Below are positions 10,360-20,274 of a DNA stretch of 64,000 nt, piece by piece. The DNA is taken from contig JBHGNT010000018.1 of the NCBI GenBank assembly GCA_043228905.1, positions 8,308,001 to 8,372,000 on the forward strand, written 5' to 3'. A program made the translations under genes and the position numbers. This DNA comes from Azolla caroliniana (Eukaryota > Polypodiophyta). Every line of letters begins with the position of its first letter. Position 1 is the stretch's first letter. Under the pieces are notes generated by a model. It did no database searches, had not been told where the DNA came from, and was given only the letters and a program-made list of their open reading frames with translations.

Positions 10360-12487
10360 ATGTCTTCAAAGAGAATCGAGCGTGAGGACTCCAGGTAGGC
10401 CTCTGACACTGTGGACATTTTTGTAAATATGTTTCGTTTCTCAAGAGCTCGATACGTCGTATCGAGTTCATGTATACAATACAAATATTTATACATGAAC
10501 TCGATACGCCGTATCGAGTTCCTGTTTAAAGTTTGAATTTTAAACAGGAACTCGATACGCCGTATCGAGTTCCTGTTTATAGTGTAGGTTTTAAACACGA
10601 ACTCGATACGGCGTATCGAGTTCGTGTTTAAAGTGTAGGTTTCAAACACGAACTCGATACGCCGTATCGATATCGAGTTCCTGTTTAAAGTGTTGGTTTT
10701 AAACACGAACTCGATACAGCGTATCGAGTTCCTGGAACTCGATACGCCGTATCGAGTCCCTATATATAAGAAGGCGTTGAGAGAGAAAAATCGTGTTTTG
10801 GGGGTAACAAATAATTATGGGGTGGAAAAGATATCAAATTATCTGGCAAAATCAGTCTTTTTTATGTTGACTTTCCTTACTTTTAAAGAAAAACATGCTC
10901 TAAGTCTTTCAAATACTGAAATTGTAGTCTATCTGGTGCAATTCAAAGTTCTAGTCTTGATTTTTAATTTTACAGTCATAAGGTGTACATGAAGATCCAA
11001 GAAGTTATAATGAAACAACTTGGATGTATAACTTGGGAACAAGTGACCGAGGATTATCCTCTAACGTCTTCGTATAAGGCGTTATCAGAGTATTTTATTG
11101 CATTCAAGGATTGGGTTAGTATTCATGTTTTTTCACTACCCTTTCATCATATGTAGAGCTTGTAGAATAATACTTGATGTCCCATTGCTTCTATTAGAAA
11201 CCGTGTCGAGGCAAGAAACAAGGAGAAGTTAAGGATATACACGATTTCCCTACATCCTTCCTTGCACATCTCGAGCGAGCCAGAAAAGAAAAGGATCGTC
11301 GATTAGTCAAGGCGTACGAAATGGAGGAAGATGGCTCCTTTAAAAAATTTAGCCACAAAAAAGATATTACAAGAGATCTTTACTACAATGTGGTTTGCGG
11401 TGATGTCATCGACTTGATCCAGAAGGTGCCAAAGAAGGAATATACGCTAATGATTGCGGATATTCCTTACGGATTTTGAATGGCTGGGTCATCATACGAC
11501 GATGAACCGTTTAGGTTTAAACAATTGGAGAAGATGGTCAAGGATTTCGCTGAGCTAACGACCGCATCCTTGTGGCGAATAGTTGTCTTTCATAGTATGG
11601 ACCAAGGGTACTCGGTAGCTCAAGCTTTGAGATCTCGTTGCCATGGCATCGAGAACCTTGCATGGTAAGGATTATTTATAGGTGTCTTTCACTATATTGC
11701 ATTTCTTAAGGTTGTTGAATCTATTCTTAACTCGATGAATTATTTTTTATAGGATCAAGACCAATGTAAATAGAGGGACAACTTTTCGGTTCGTTAATGC
11801 CATTGAATACATAACGGTTGGCTACTTCGATGAAATTAAGAAACAGAGAATCAAAGAGCATTCTAATGAAGTGGGAGGTTCAAATCTGTTGGTATATCCA
11901 GCAGTGACTCAGAAATTGCGACATGTCACCACGACAGAACGGGGACTTGTCAACCCATACCAAAAACCTCAACGACTTATGATGCACTTGATCGAGATGT
12001 TTTCTGTCGAAGGAGACTGGATATTAGATCTCTTTTCTGGCACAGGTATTCCTCGAACTAGGGTAACGATCTTGAGATAACCAATCACTTTTTTGTCGTT
12101 TGACAACTAAATCTTCTTGTTACTTACATCACAGGAACTATGTCAGCATGTGCATTGAAGCTGTTTAGAAATACAGTTGCATTGGAGAAGGACGAGGACC
12201 AAGTTATATTTATTAATATGCGGATTAAGGCTTTGTGGGAGTGCCCAGACCAGGATGAGGAGGTCGGTGCAAAGAACCTCGCCAATACAGAAAGGTTTCA
12301 ACCTGCTTCGCGAGAGCCTATTCCTCCGTTAGCCGGCGAACCGGGGGAGCTAATAGAGCTTGATGATGAACTTATAGAAGATATTTCGTTGGCTCGGCTA
12401 ACAGGGGAAACCAATGCACGTATAGCCGAAGACAGTTCTACACAAGATGATGAAGAAAATGACGTTGATGAATTGATTGCTATGTAA
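10360..12487 (+). CDS. Beta-class DNA amino-methyltransferase, five exons, one in-frame TGA
   Basis: Exons I propose: 10360-10394, 10976-11114, 11198-11664, 11753-12045, 12135-12487. All four introns have GT...AG ends, the frame is kept across each, and the total is 429 codons. ATG sits in AACCATGTC. Residues 146-151 are DIPYGF, the catalytic motif IV (usually D/S/N-PP-Y). KPQRLMMHLIEMF is the motif X-like helix, and DLFSGTGT (306-313, split by intron 4) is the S-adenosylmethionine loop, followed by VALEKDEDQ. Order IV before I defines the beta class, acting on the amino group of adenine (N6) or cytosine (N4); which one cannot be told. TGA at 11477-11479 directly follows DIPYGF and probably replaces TGG, so this copy may be inactive unless read through. 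Acidic low-complexity C-terminus. A plant N4-cytosine methyltransferase is known from Marchantia; kinship is untested. Confidence 0.85.
10448..10756. repeat. Array of seven 19 bp palindromes in intron 1
   Basis: CTCGATACGSCGTATCGAG or a close variant starts at 10448, 10500, 10551, 10602, 10653, 10710 and 10738, giving steps of 52, 51, 51, 51, 57 and 28. The fifth copy has a 6-base insertion and the sixth one change. The spacers are self-complementary too: the spacer at 10519-10550 has 12 bp arms TTCCTGTTTAAA and TTTAAACAGGAA. The array lies in the first intron of the methyltransferase gene, so it is also transcribed and could fold into serial RNA hairpins. Confidence 0.9.
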
Positions 12488-13499
12488 TAGACTCTATAAA
12501 GAATATGACACTAACGATTTGTTAAGATTTCACATTATTAATACAAATTTTGGGTTTTACCTAGTGGATTCTATTCTTTATAATCTTCTATATGTTTCAA
12601 TTTTATTTTTATATACTTGATTAGTAGATTTATGACATTGGTTTCACCGCGTGCATAGCTGACTACCAAACTTATGGAGAAACATGAACTAGTTTAAATG
12701 GAGGCTGATTTTGGTCCAAGCTAACCTTAACAGAACATGGCCCTATAATTGTTGCCATGACTGTCCATGTTGTTATTATGGATCTTTGTCTTCTATTGTT
12801 AAAACTATTATTTTTCTATTCCATTGCTGCTTAGATTGTGTAGTGTGTTGATAATGGTTCCAGTTGCGTTATTGTTCGGAGTTTGATCTTGTGTGAATCA
12901 CCTAAGCAATAGAGTAGATCAATTTTAAATACAGGTATGAAAGCCTAATAGGTTTGTTATTTCCACGACATTATCCTAAAGTTCACTGCCTTACATTGTG
13001 CACAATTATATACACATATGGTTTGATCCCATATGAACAAACTGAGGAATAGATTAGATCAACTTTAAATACAAGTATTGAATACTTTAATAAGTTAGTT
13101 ATTCCAATCACTTATCCTAATGTGCACTATCCTACATTTTCCACAATTACATACATGCACGTATGGGTCAAAGTATAAATTATATCTCATTTTATTAGTA
13201 TGGATACAAGTACACCTTATATTTTTGTAAAACCTACCTAATTAATATAAGTCTTTAAGTTAGTGTTTCCCTTGTCGCACAATAGTGCCATATTGAGCCA
13301 TAGTTGAACTTTATTATGCCTACATTAACTTATCAACATGTCTAAACTTGCATGATTTCTAATGATCTCCACTCGTAGATTTATCATGTATTTTTATATT
13401 TGCAAATTCTCATCAAGTTGAGGAACATGTGATACTAGTGCATACAATTTTTGTAGAGAGGGTGTATTTGCTTCGTTTTAAGAAGATTCTACAAGTGGA
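12488..13499. other. AT-rich 3' region of the transposon with a tandem duplication
   Basis: No open frame. A segment of about 139 bp beginning GTTTGATC occurs near 12881 and again near 13020, sharing AGATCAA(T/C)TTTAAATACA and TTATCCTAA.GT.CACT. A perfect 10 bp inverted repeat (ACAAGTGGAA at 13491-13500, TTCCACTTGT at 13511-13520) lies partly within the right terminal repeat. Confidence 0.6.
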
Positions 13500-13533
13500 A
13501 TGCGCAATCCTTCCACTTGTGAACGCGAACGTG
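13500..13533 (-). repeat. Right terminal inverted repeat
   Basis: Reverse complement of 7110-7143 with one mismatch; ends GAACGCGAACGTG on the plus strand. Confidence 0.92.
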
Positions 13534-13567
13534 ATCCTAGCCCTCCTGTACACCTATACGGCTAGCA

Positions 13568-14736
13568 CTAGGCATGTTGTGGGACAGTATATTGCATGTT
13601 GAACCTGCAAGCCCATTGCCACTCTTGTTAACCGGAACTCCATCGGTCCTCCCTTCTCTCATAGTCAGAAATCCCTCGACCGGATTACTGCTCTAAGATC
13701 GATAGCTTTGATTGGAGTTGGGTTGACACGAACCTTCTCATTCGGTCAGCATGATTGTGGGTAGATCGCACAGGAATAAGCTTATCTACTGTGGTAAAGT
13801 CATTTATGTTTAACAATGATTGTGTGTGTGTGTGTGTGTGTGTATAGATATGTATAGATATAGATATGTTTTTCGTCCTTAGTATGAGTAGTGATGAGTT
13901 ATTGTACCCTTGCGTTTCCGAAATTGTATGTTGTACTCCTCAGGTTTTAAAAATTTTATAAAAAATTTCTCTTCTACCCTCTGGTTTTTGGAATTTTGGG
14001 TCATGCCCTCAAGTTTTTTTTAATTTCTCCCCATGCCCTCTCTCTTTATTTTTTCACTTTTCTTGTTATTTATTCCTGTCGTCCGGTTTTTCTTTCTCCA
14101 TATTCTTCTAATTTTGCATCTGACTCTAAAGCTCAACTTTCATATCAATCGATCTATTGCTCCTCTCCTAACAATACCTATCTGTCTGTTTTCTTGTCTT
14201 CCGTCTTCTCCATCCTTGTTGCCTATGTGCTTTCCATCTTCTCTTTGTTTGCACTGCACTATCATTTCCTCTTCTTCTCTCATCGGCTCTTCAATTTGTA
14301 TTCCAGCCTTCTCAATTTCCAACTGGGCTTGATATTTAGTTTCTTCCCCTTGTCTGATTAGCATATCAAACCATTGTTCTACAAGACGCGCAAATGATTC
14401 CTGAAAGTGGTTTTTTTCGCTATAGGCATGACAAGTTCATGGTATGAAGAGCCTTTCGATTCTAGTGGCAATGATGATGGTAGCCAATGTGATGGTGGTG
14501 GCCCACGGGGGTTGTGACCAAGTGGCCCCAATGCAAATACTGTCCATTGTTCCTGGCTCTCGATCCATGAGGACTGCCCTTGATGGTAATTGTGTCCTGC
14601 TTTCTCGATGATACCGAGTTTCGGAGATGAAGATCACTGGAACATATTGATGGAGTGCTTGAGAGAGTAGAAGGTGGTGTTATTTTAAAGGGAGTGCTGA
14701 GGCTGGAACGAGAATGATAACTGTTGCGAGTGGTGA
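13568..14736. other. Non-coding region inside an LTR element, left part
   Basis: Starts with the LTR-adjacent block CTAGGCATGTTGTGGGA. It holds a GT microsatellite (13820-13843) followed by GATA-like repeats, and a CT-rich stretch at 13990-14330. On the minus strand 14364-14140 reads MLIRQGEETKYQAQLEIEKA and then a Glu-rich run, which looks like part of a helical protein, but no family is recognisable. The region continues at 20275 beyond the Copia insertion. Confidence 0.4.
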
Positions 14737-14741
14737 TGATG
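14737..14741. other. Target-site duplication, left copy
   Basis: TGATG directly before the left LTR of the Copia; the same five bases follow the right LTR at 20270-20274. Confidence 0.9.
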
Positions 14742-15116
14742 TGTGAAATGTTACGTGCGGTAGCTATATGAAACACAAAATACCAATAAGAAAAAATAGG
14801 TTTAATGGAGACCTTCAGACACGATGTACGCGGGAGAGACTAAGAGGGAAATAACACACAGAAAAAACTAAATTCAAATAATGTGTAAACTCTGTACATA
14901 GGATGTGCTCAGAGAGCACTTTTATACAAGTCAATACGGACTAACAAAAGTACTGACACGTACAATGCTCATAACTCAGGTCCTACACTAACTCCCAAAT
15001 ATATTCCCTCGCGGAATATCTATTCAATGGGCTCTCGGTTTCCGCACCGATCTGGCCTCTTGTTGCGCACCGGTTTGAGCACCGATCCGGCAAATGTTGA
15101 GCTTGTATCTCAACAC
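14742..15116 (-). repeat. 3' LTR of this Copia
   Basis: 375 bp from TGTGAAATG to TCTCAACA. The internal side reads CTCCCCCTCAAG, complement of the polypurine tract CTTGAGGGGGAG. The ends form an imperfect inverted repeat. It is about 11 bp longer than its partner. Confidence 0.9.
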
Positions 15117-18100
15117 TCCCCCTCAAGGTCAACTTGAGGCTCTTCTGGTCCTTCACTCCGGTTTCTCTTGACTTCACACCTCGCTCACACTCCTTGACCC
15201 GTTCGATTCCGCGTGCCTCAACTCTTACGGTCGGTTTGTCTGCTTGTGCTACCTTTTCTAGCTCCCTTGCTGTCATGGTGTTGGCACCTCTTTTGCTACC
15301 CTTTCTTCCGCTTGGCCTTCAGTTGATTCGGCGTCTCCAAATCAAACATCCGAGCCGAATCGGCTGGCTCCAATTCTTCTTCGCTTTTGTCTGAATTGTT
15401 TGTCTCCAATTCGTCCTCAATCTTGGCCTTCTCGACCTTGTTGGCTTCAACTCCCCGATGCTTGGCTGGGTCTGGCTCTTTCTTTCGGTTGCTGCCCTCT
15501 CATCCGCTTCCGAACTCTTCCACGGATCCACCTTTGGCTCCTTAAGCCGACACTAAATCGAATTCATGATCCGATTTGGTGCCGTGGTCACTTCCACTCC
15601 TTTCCTGCTCCTTTCCATGGTCATGCGGGACTTTTCTCCCCCTCAAGTAATCATCCGATTTGGTGTCGTGGTCACTTCCACTCCTTTCCTGCTCCTTTCC
15701 ATGGTCATGTAAGACTTTTCTCCCCTTCAAGTTCGGTACATCGAGGTGCCGCAACCCAAGCGCACCCGAGAATTGTTGCAACTTGTCTAGACCAAGGGGT
15801 TTGGTGAAGATGTCGGTGTTCTATCGATGCGTCGGAACATACTGAAGTTCGAATTCACCAGAGAGGACTCGCTCGCGAACAAAGTGGTAGTGCACCTCAA
15901 TGTGCTTAGTCCGGGCGTGGAAGACAGGGTTCTTCGCAAGTTGGATGTTGCTGAGGTTGTTGCAGTAGATCGTCATTGGACCAGACACCTCCACCTACAA
16001 ATCCTTAATTAGCCACTTCAGCCATATGGCTTCGCATGTAGTGACATCCGCTCCTCGATACTTGGCCTCTGTGCTCGACAATGCAACTGTCGGTTGCTTC
16101 TTGCTACTCCACGGGATCGCGGCGCTCCCAAGGGAGAACGCGAATCCAGATGTGGATCAGCGATCGCCGGCATTTCCGGCCCAGTCGGCATCCGAATAGC
16201 CGACTAGTTGCGCGGCAGTACCGGTCTGATATAGTAGCCCCCGGTCCTTAGTGCCACTGACGTACCAGAGTATGTGTTGCGCGCACTGAAGGTGCTCCTT
16301 GGTTGGCCGCACCATGTACTAACTAATCAAGCCAATCGGGTAACTGAGGTCCGGTCGGGTGATAGTCAAGTATATGAGGCTTCCGACAATCTGTCAAAGC
16401 CTTTTCGTGTTGCAGACCTTTCCGGAGTCGGGGTGAAGCTTCATGGTTCTGTCCAGAGGAGTTGAGTTGGACTTACAGTTTACCATCCTGAATTTGAAGA
16501 GCATACTCAGCACATAATGTCGTTGGCTGACCAGTATGCCTTCGGGGGTTCTAATCACTTCGATCCCGAGAAAGCAATGAAGGTCCCCCAGGTCCTTCAT
16601 ATCAAATGATGCCGCAAGCTAGAGCTTTACGCGATCAATTTCACCTAAGTCAACGCCGGCGATGATCAAGTCATCAACATAAAGTAAAATACTAACCGGC
16701 CCAAGTCAACCTTGTCGGACGAACAATGAAGAGTCCGATTTGGATGTCGCAAATCCCATCCGACATAATCGATGCGTCATCTTCGCGTACCAGGCACGCG
16801 GGGCTTGCTTTAGTCCATAAAGGGAATTCTTCAATCGGCATACCGTTGAAGTGTTCGTTCCAGAGTGAAATCTGGCGGGTTTTACCATGTACAGTTGTTC
16901 CTCAAGCTCGCCTTGCAAGAACGCATTCTTTACATCCATCTAATGTAAGTGCCACCCCTTCGCCGCAGCTACCGCAAGCAAAACACGGGTTGTCATCATC
17001 TTGGCGACCGGCACAAACGTCTCATTGTAATCGATGCCTTTCGCTACTAACCAGGCCTTGTATCGGTTGACCGAGCCATCGGTGTTGTACTTGACCTTGT
17101 ACACCCACATGCATCCAATCGGCATTACAACCTTTGGGGCATCAACTAGGTCCCAGGTATCATTCTCTACAAGTGCGTTCATCTCTTCGTCCATGGCGGC
17201 ACGTGAATTTACGTCCTCTGTTGCTTCTGCGTAGCTCTCTGGCTCACGCACTTCCGCTACATGTGTCATGTACGGATAGTGATGTGCCATGTACTCGTTG
17301 TATCGGAACTGCATAATAGGGTTCTTCTGGTGGGTAGATCGGCGTAATTGCTCATTAGCCGATGTTGAGGCCGTTCTGGCCGACGCGGGCTTCACTCTTG
17401 AAGACCCGTCATCGCTCTTCTCGTAGTCGGATTTGTGGTGATCCTACTCTTCCCTATCTATGCCGTACTCCGACATCTTCTTCATTTCCTTTTCTTTGCG
17501 TGTAAGACATCTCTTCATCATTCGGTCTTCTTAGCTGAAATGAGATCAGACTCTCTTCAAGAGTGTCAACTTCGCACTCATGAGGGAGCATCTCAGCCTC
17601 GCTGACCTCATCTTCAGAACTCGGATTGGAGTTGAGCTCCGGAGTCGGAGGCAAATTCCAAGACGCGGACTCATCGAACACAACATCGCAACTTATGTGA
17701 GCTTGTTTGGTTTGAGCGTTATAACACTTATAACCCTTCTATTCGTCTGAGTAGCCGACCAAGATACAGTTCTCGGATTTCGTGTACAGCTTCCTCCGCT
17801 TCTCCTTCGGCACATGCACATACGTGATGCTACCGAAAACCCTCAAGTGTCGTAGATTCGGCTCCCTTCCGAAATACAGCTCATGTGCCGACACTTTTCC
17901 TCCGATCCAATTCTAGATGTAGACCATAGTTCAGACCGCTTCAGCCCAATAGAACTTGGGCATGCTCTTTTCTTCTAGCATTGCCCATGCCGCTTCCACA
18001 ACCGACCGATTCTTCCTTTCGGCTACGTCATTTTGCTCCGGTGTATACGTGCAACTGAATTCGCTCTGAATTCCCATTTGTTGCAGATAACTGTTGAATT

Positions 18101-19893
18101 GGCCGGAAAAGTACTCTTTTCCGCCATCCGACCGAAGACACTTGATCTTCCTCCCCGTTTCCTTTTCGACAATATTTTTGAGGTTCTGGAAACATTTGAA
18201 CACTTCACTCTTCTTTTCGATGAGCTAGATCCATGTGTGCCGGGTGTAGTCATCGACGAAGGAGATGAAATATCGACTCCCGCCAAAACTCGTGGTCTGT
18301 GCCGATCCCCATACATCTGAAAGTATCAAGTTGAGCTTATTTCGGCTCCGATTACGCTCATTGGGGAAAGGACGTCAGTGTTCCTTCCCTAGCTGGCAGG
18401 CTTCACAAATTTGGGCCTTTGGAGCACTGAATTTCGGCAATCCGAACACAAGTTGTTTCAATTGCAAGTCCTGAAGCCTTTGGTAGTTGACGTGGCCTAT
18501 CCACTTATGCCACAAGTCAATATCTGACTCGACCTTTTGACCTTTCGCGAACATGGTGGTGCCTACGTCATTGGTTTCGAGGATGAACATCCTCCCATCT
18601 TTGCACCCTTGCACAATAACTTGGCCGTCTTCCTCGATGAAGCACCCGAGATGCGTGAACCGGACTTGCATCCCCTAGTCGACGATCTGTTCGATCGACA
18701 CCAGATTCTTCGTAATTGTCGGGACATGTAAGACGTTCATTAGCTTCCTTTTTTGCCCAACGTGGTTGAGCGGAACTTCACCGACATGTATGATCAGATG
18801 CGGAGTGTCGTCTCCTGTTGCAACTACTCCAGGTTGTTCCGGTTTTTCCAGATATGATAAGCGCTCTTTATGGCTCGTCATATGGTTTGACGCTCTTGAG
18901 TCAACGTACCACGCTCCGTACGATATCGGGGTGATCTTCTTCATCGAGTTCGTTTTGTGTCTTTGAACGAAGGTTGCACCCTTTGCGACTTTTTCGGATC
19001 CTTCGACGTAGTGCGACCACTACTGATTTGCTTGTTCAATCCATCCAAATTTGGATCCGGTTTTCTCCGAATCGGCGTGCTTCTTCCAACACTCACTCTC
19101 CTTGTGACCTTTCTTGCCACAATACCAACATTCCGCGGTGTGTGTCCCTTGTCGGTTCTCGTCGCCTCCTTGACTCCCCCTACTTCTGGAGGGTCCGGAA
19201 TTGCTGTCGGCATCACCACGATGCCTTCTTCCTTGCTCTCGTCGGCCGCCTCCATTACGCGCTGACTCACCTCGTCTGCCATGACTATGGGGCCTATCTC
19301 CCTCCGTGTACAACATCTTGTTGTTAGTGTGCATACTCGTCGACGCACCCGTGTGATTCTCCTCTATAAGGAGCATTGACTGCAAGTCAAAAAACGACGG
19401 CGTATTCTCCCTTGTACAAATAGTAGTGCGGAATGCCCCGAACTTCAACGCAAGTCCTCCGAGGCAGATCTGCACCATTTCGCCCTCCTCAACATTCACA
19501 TCGATAGAGGCGAGGGAGTTGCAGATTTCCTTTATCTTGGAGGTGTAGTCAGCCACTATCACGTCGCGTTGACGCAGATTGCTCAACTCCTGTTGGAGTT
19601 AGAGCTTCCTGGCTATGGTGCTTGCGGCGAAAATATTTTTCAGATTTCCCCAAGCATCCTTCGGCGTTCGGGTTTCGCATCATTCGCTCCATCAACATAG
19701 CTCACTATCCATGTCCGAGCAGGTAATGGTGCATCTTGTATGACCAAGATGTGTAGTTACTTCAGTTGAGTTTCTCAGTTCGAAGCGAACTAGCCATACC
19801 TCTATCCATTTTTTCCTTTCTGTGCATCACCAAGATTAGGTTTATTTGTTTTGTTTTGAGCTAAAGTCGGCTATACAGGTTCTCAACCCTCAC
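15117..19893 (-). pseudogene. Copia gag-pol, broken
   Basis: From the right: gag and zinc knuckle (19586-18950), protease (18944-18675) with the catalytic motif changed to DSRASNHMT from the usual DSGASNHMT, GAG-pre-integrase (18671-18375), integrase core (18320-17931) with LRSDGGKEYFSG, then a linker and RT in pieces (17395-16394). RNase H follows, and the C-terminal tail ends at 15542. Numerous stops and frame changes, and a lost protease glycine, make it inactive. Confidence 0.88.
15569..15740 (-). repeat. In-frame 84 bp duplication in the Copia C-terminal tail
   Basis: ATCCGATTTGGTG starts at 15569 and again at 15653. The minus-strand translation repeats the 28-residue unit containing GRKVPHDHGKEQERSG. 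Period 84 keeps frame, so the tail was lengthened while the gene was still readable. Confidence 0.8.
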
Positions 19894-19894
19894 G

Positions 19895-19905
19895 CTCTGA
19901 TACCA
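19895..19905 (-). other. Primer binding site (tRNA-Met type)
   Basis: TGGTATCAGAG on the coding strand, directly next to the 5' LTR at 19906. Confidence 0.9.
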
Positions 19906-20269
19906 TGTGAAATGTTATGTGCGGAAGCTATATGAAACACAGAATACCAACAGGAAAAAACAAGTTTAATGGAGAGCTTCAAACATGATTACGCGGGAGA
20001 GACAGAGATGGAATTAATACACAGAAAAAACTAAATTCAAATAATGTGTAAACTCTGTACATAGGATCTGCTCAGAGAGCACTTTCATACAAGTCAATAC
20101 GGACTGACATGTACTTCAATGCTCATAACTCAGCTCCTACACTAACTCCCAAATATATTCCCTCACGAAATATCTATTCAATGGCCTCCCGGTTTCCACA
20201 CTAATCCGGCCTCTTGTTGCGCACCGGTTTGTGCACCGATCCGGCGAATGTTGAGCTTATATCTCAACA
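19906..20269 (-). repeat. 5' LTR of this Copia
   Basis: 364 bp, TGTGAAATGTTATG to TCTCAACA. It has several base changes and small gaps relative to its partner at 14742, showing an old insertion. Confidence 0.9.
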
Positions 20270-20274
20270 TGATG

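Larger units (their letters stand above)
7110..13533. mobile_element. Candidate new DNA transposon with DUF7869-type protein and DNA methyltransferase
   Basis: A 6424 bp unit bounded by 34 bp inverted repeats with one mismatch. It interrupts an LTR whose two halves rejoin cleanly when it is removed. It carries two divergent genes: a DUF7869-type protein on the minus strand (7466-9403) and a five-exon amino-methyltransferase on the plus strand (10360-12487). Flanks are ACCCTAAA (7102-7109) and ATCCTAGC (13534-13541); 5 of 8 match, or 5 of 7 if one base is set aside, fitting a mutated 7-8 bp target duplication. Base composition is clearly more AT-rich than the retrotransposons around it. I do not recognise a named superfamily with this gene pair. 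The transposase assignment is inferred. Confidence 0.8.
6853..13567. repeat. LTR copy split by the DNA transposon
   Basis: Only 6853-7109 and 13534-13567 belong to this repeat; the rest is the inserted transposon. Joined, the two parts follow the LTR at 21245-21578: GGAGAGTGAAAATCAGAAAT, the ATGCCCATAAGG segment, the TACACACTCATTCATAT run, then CCCTC-TGTACACCTATACGG and the terminal TAGCA. The outer left end, including the hairpin present in the other copy, is missing. Inside the right end, 13568-13585 has the conserved GGCATG..GTGGGA block. Confidence 0.75.
14742..20269 (-). mobile_element. Decayed Copia with full ends and TSD TGATG
   Basis: LTRs 14742-15116 and 19906-20269, tRNA-Met primer site 19895-19905, and perfect 5 bp target duplications give complete borders. 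The polyprotein is broken. The C-terminal HLD-PNL-G motif, the zinc knuckle CWYCGKKGHKESEC and the integrase place it in the same family as the plus-strand Copia at 44301-49377. Confidence 0.93.

Noticed and set aside
10248-10706. 152-codon minus-strand frame of repeated NSIRRIEF-like peptides
   Set aside because: It is a translation of the palindrome array, whose 51 bp step keeps frame; it has no other coding signs.
10448-10756. CRISPR array
   Set aside because: Regular repeats and spacers are superficially similar, but spacers are related to one another and self-complementary, there are no cas genes, and the locus has spliceosomal introns.
13996-14361. 121-codon hydrophobic plus-strand frame as a membrane protein
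   Set aside because: CT-rich DNA gives Leu/Phe/Ser runs by composition; no start context or homology is visible.
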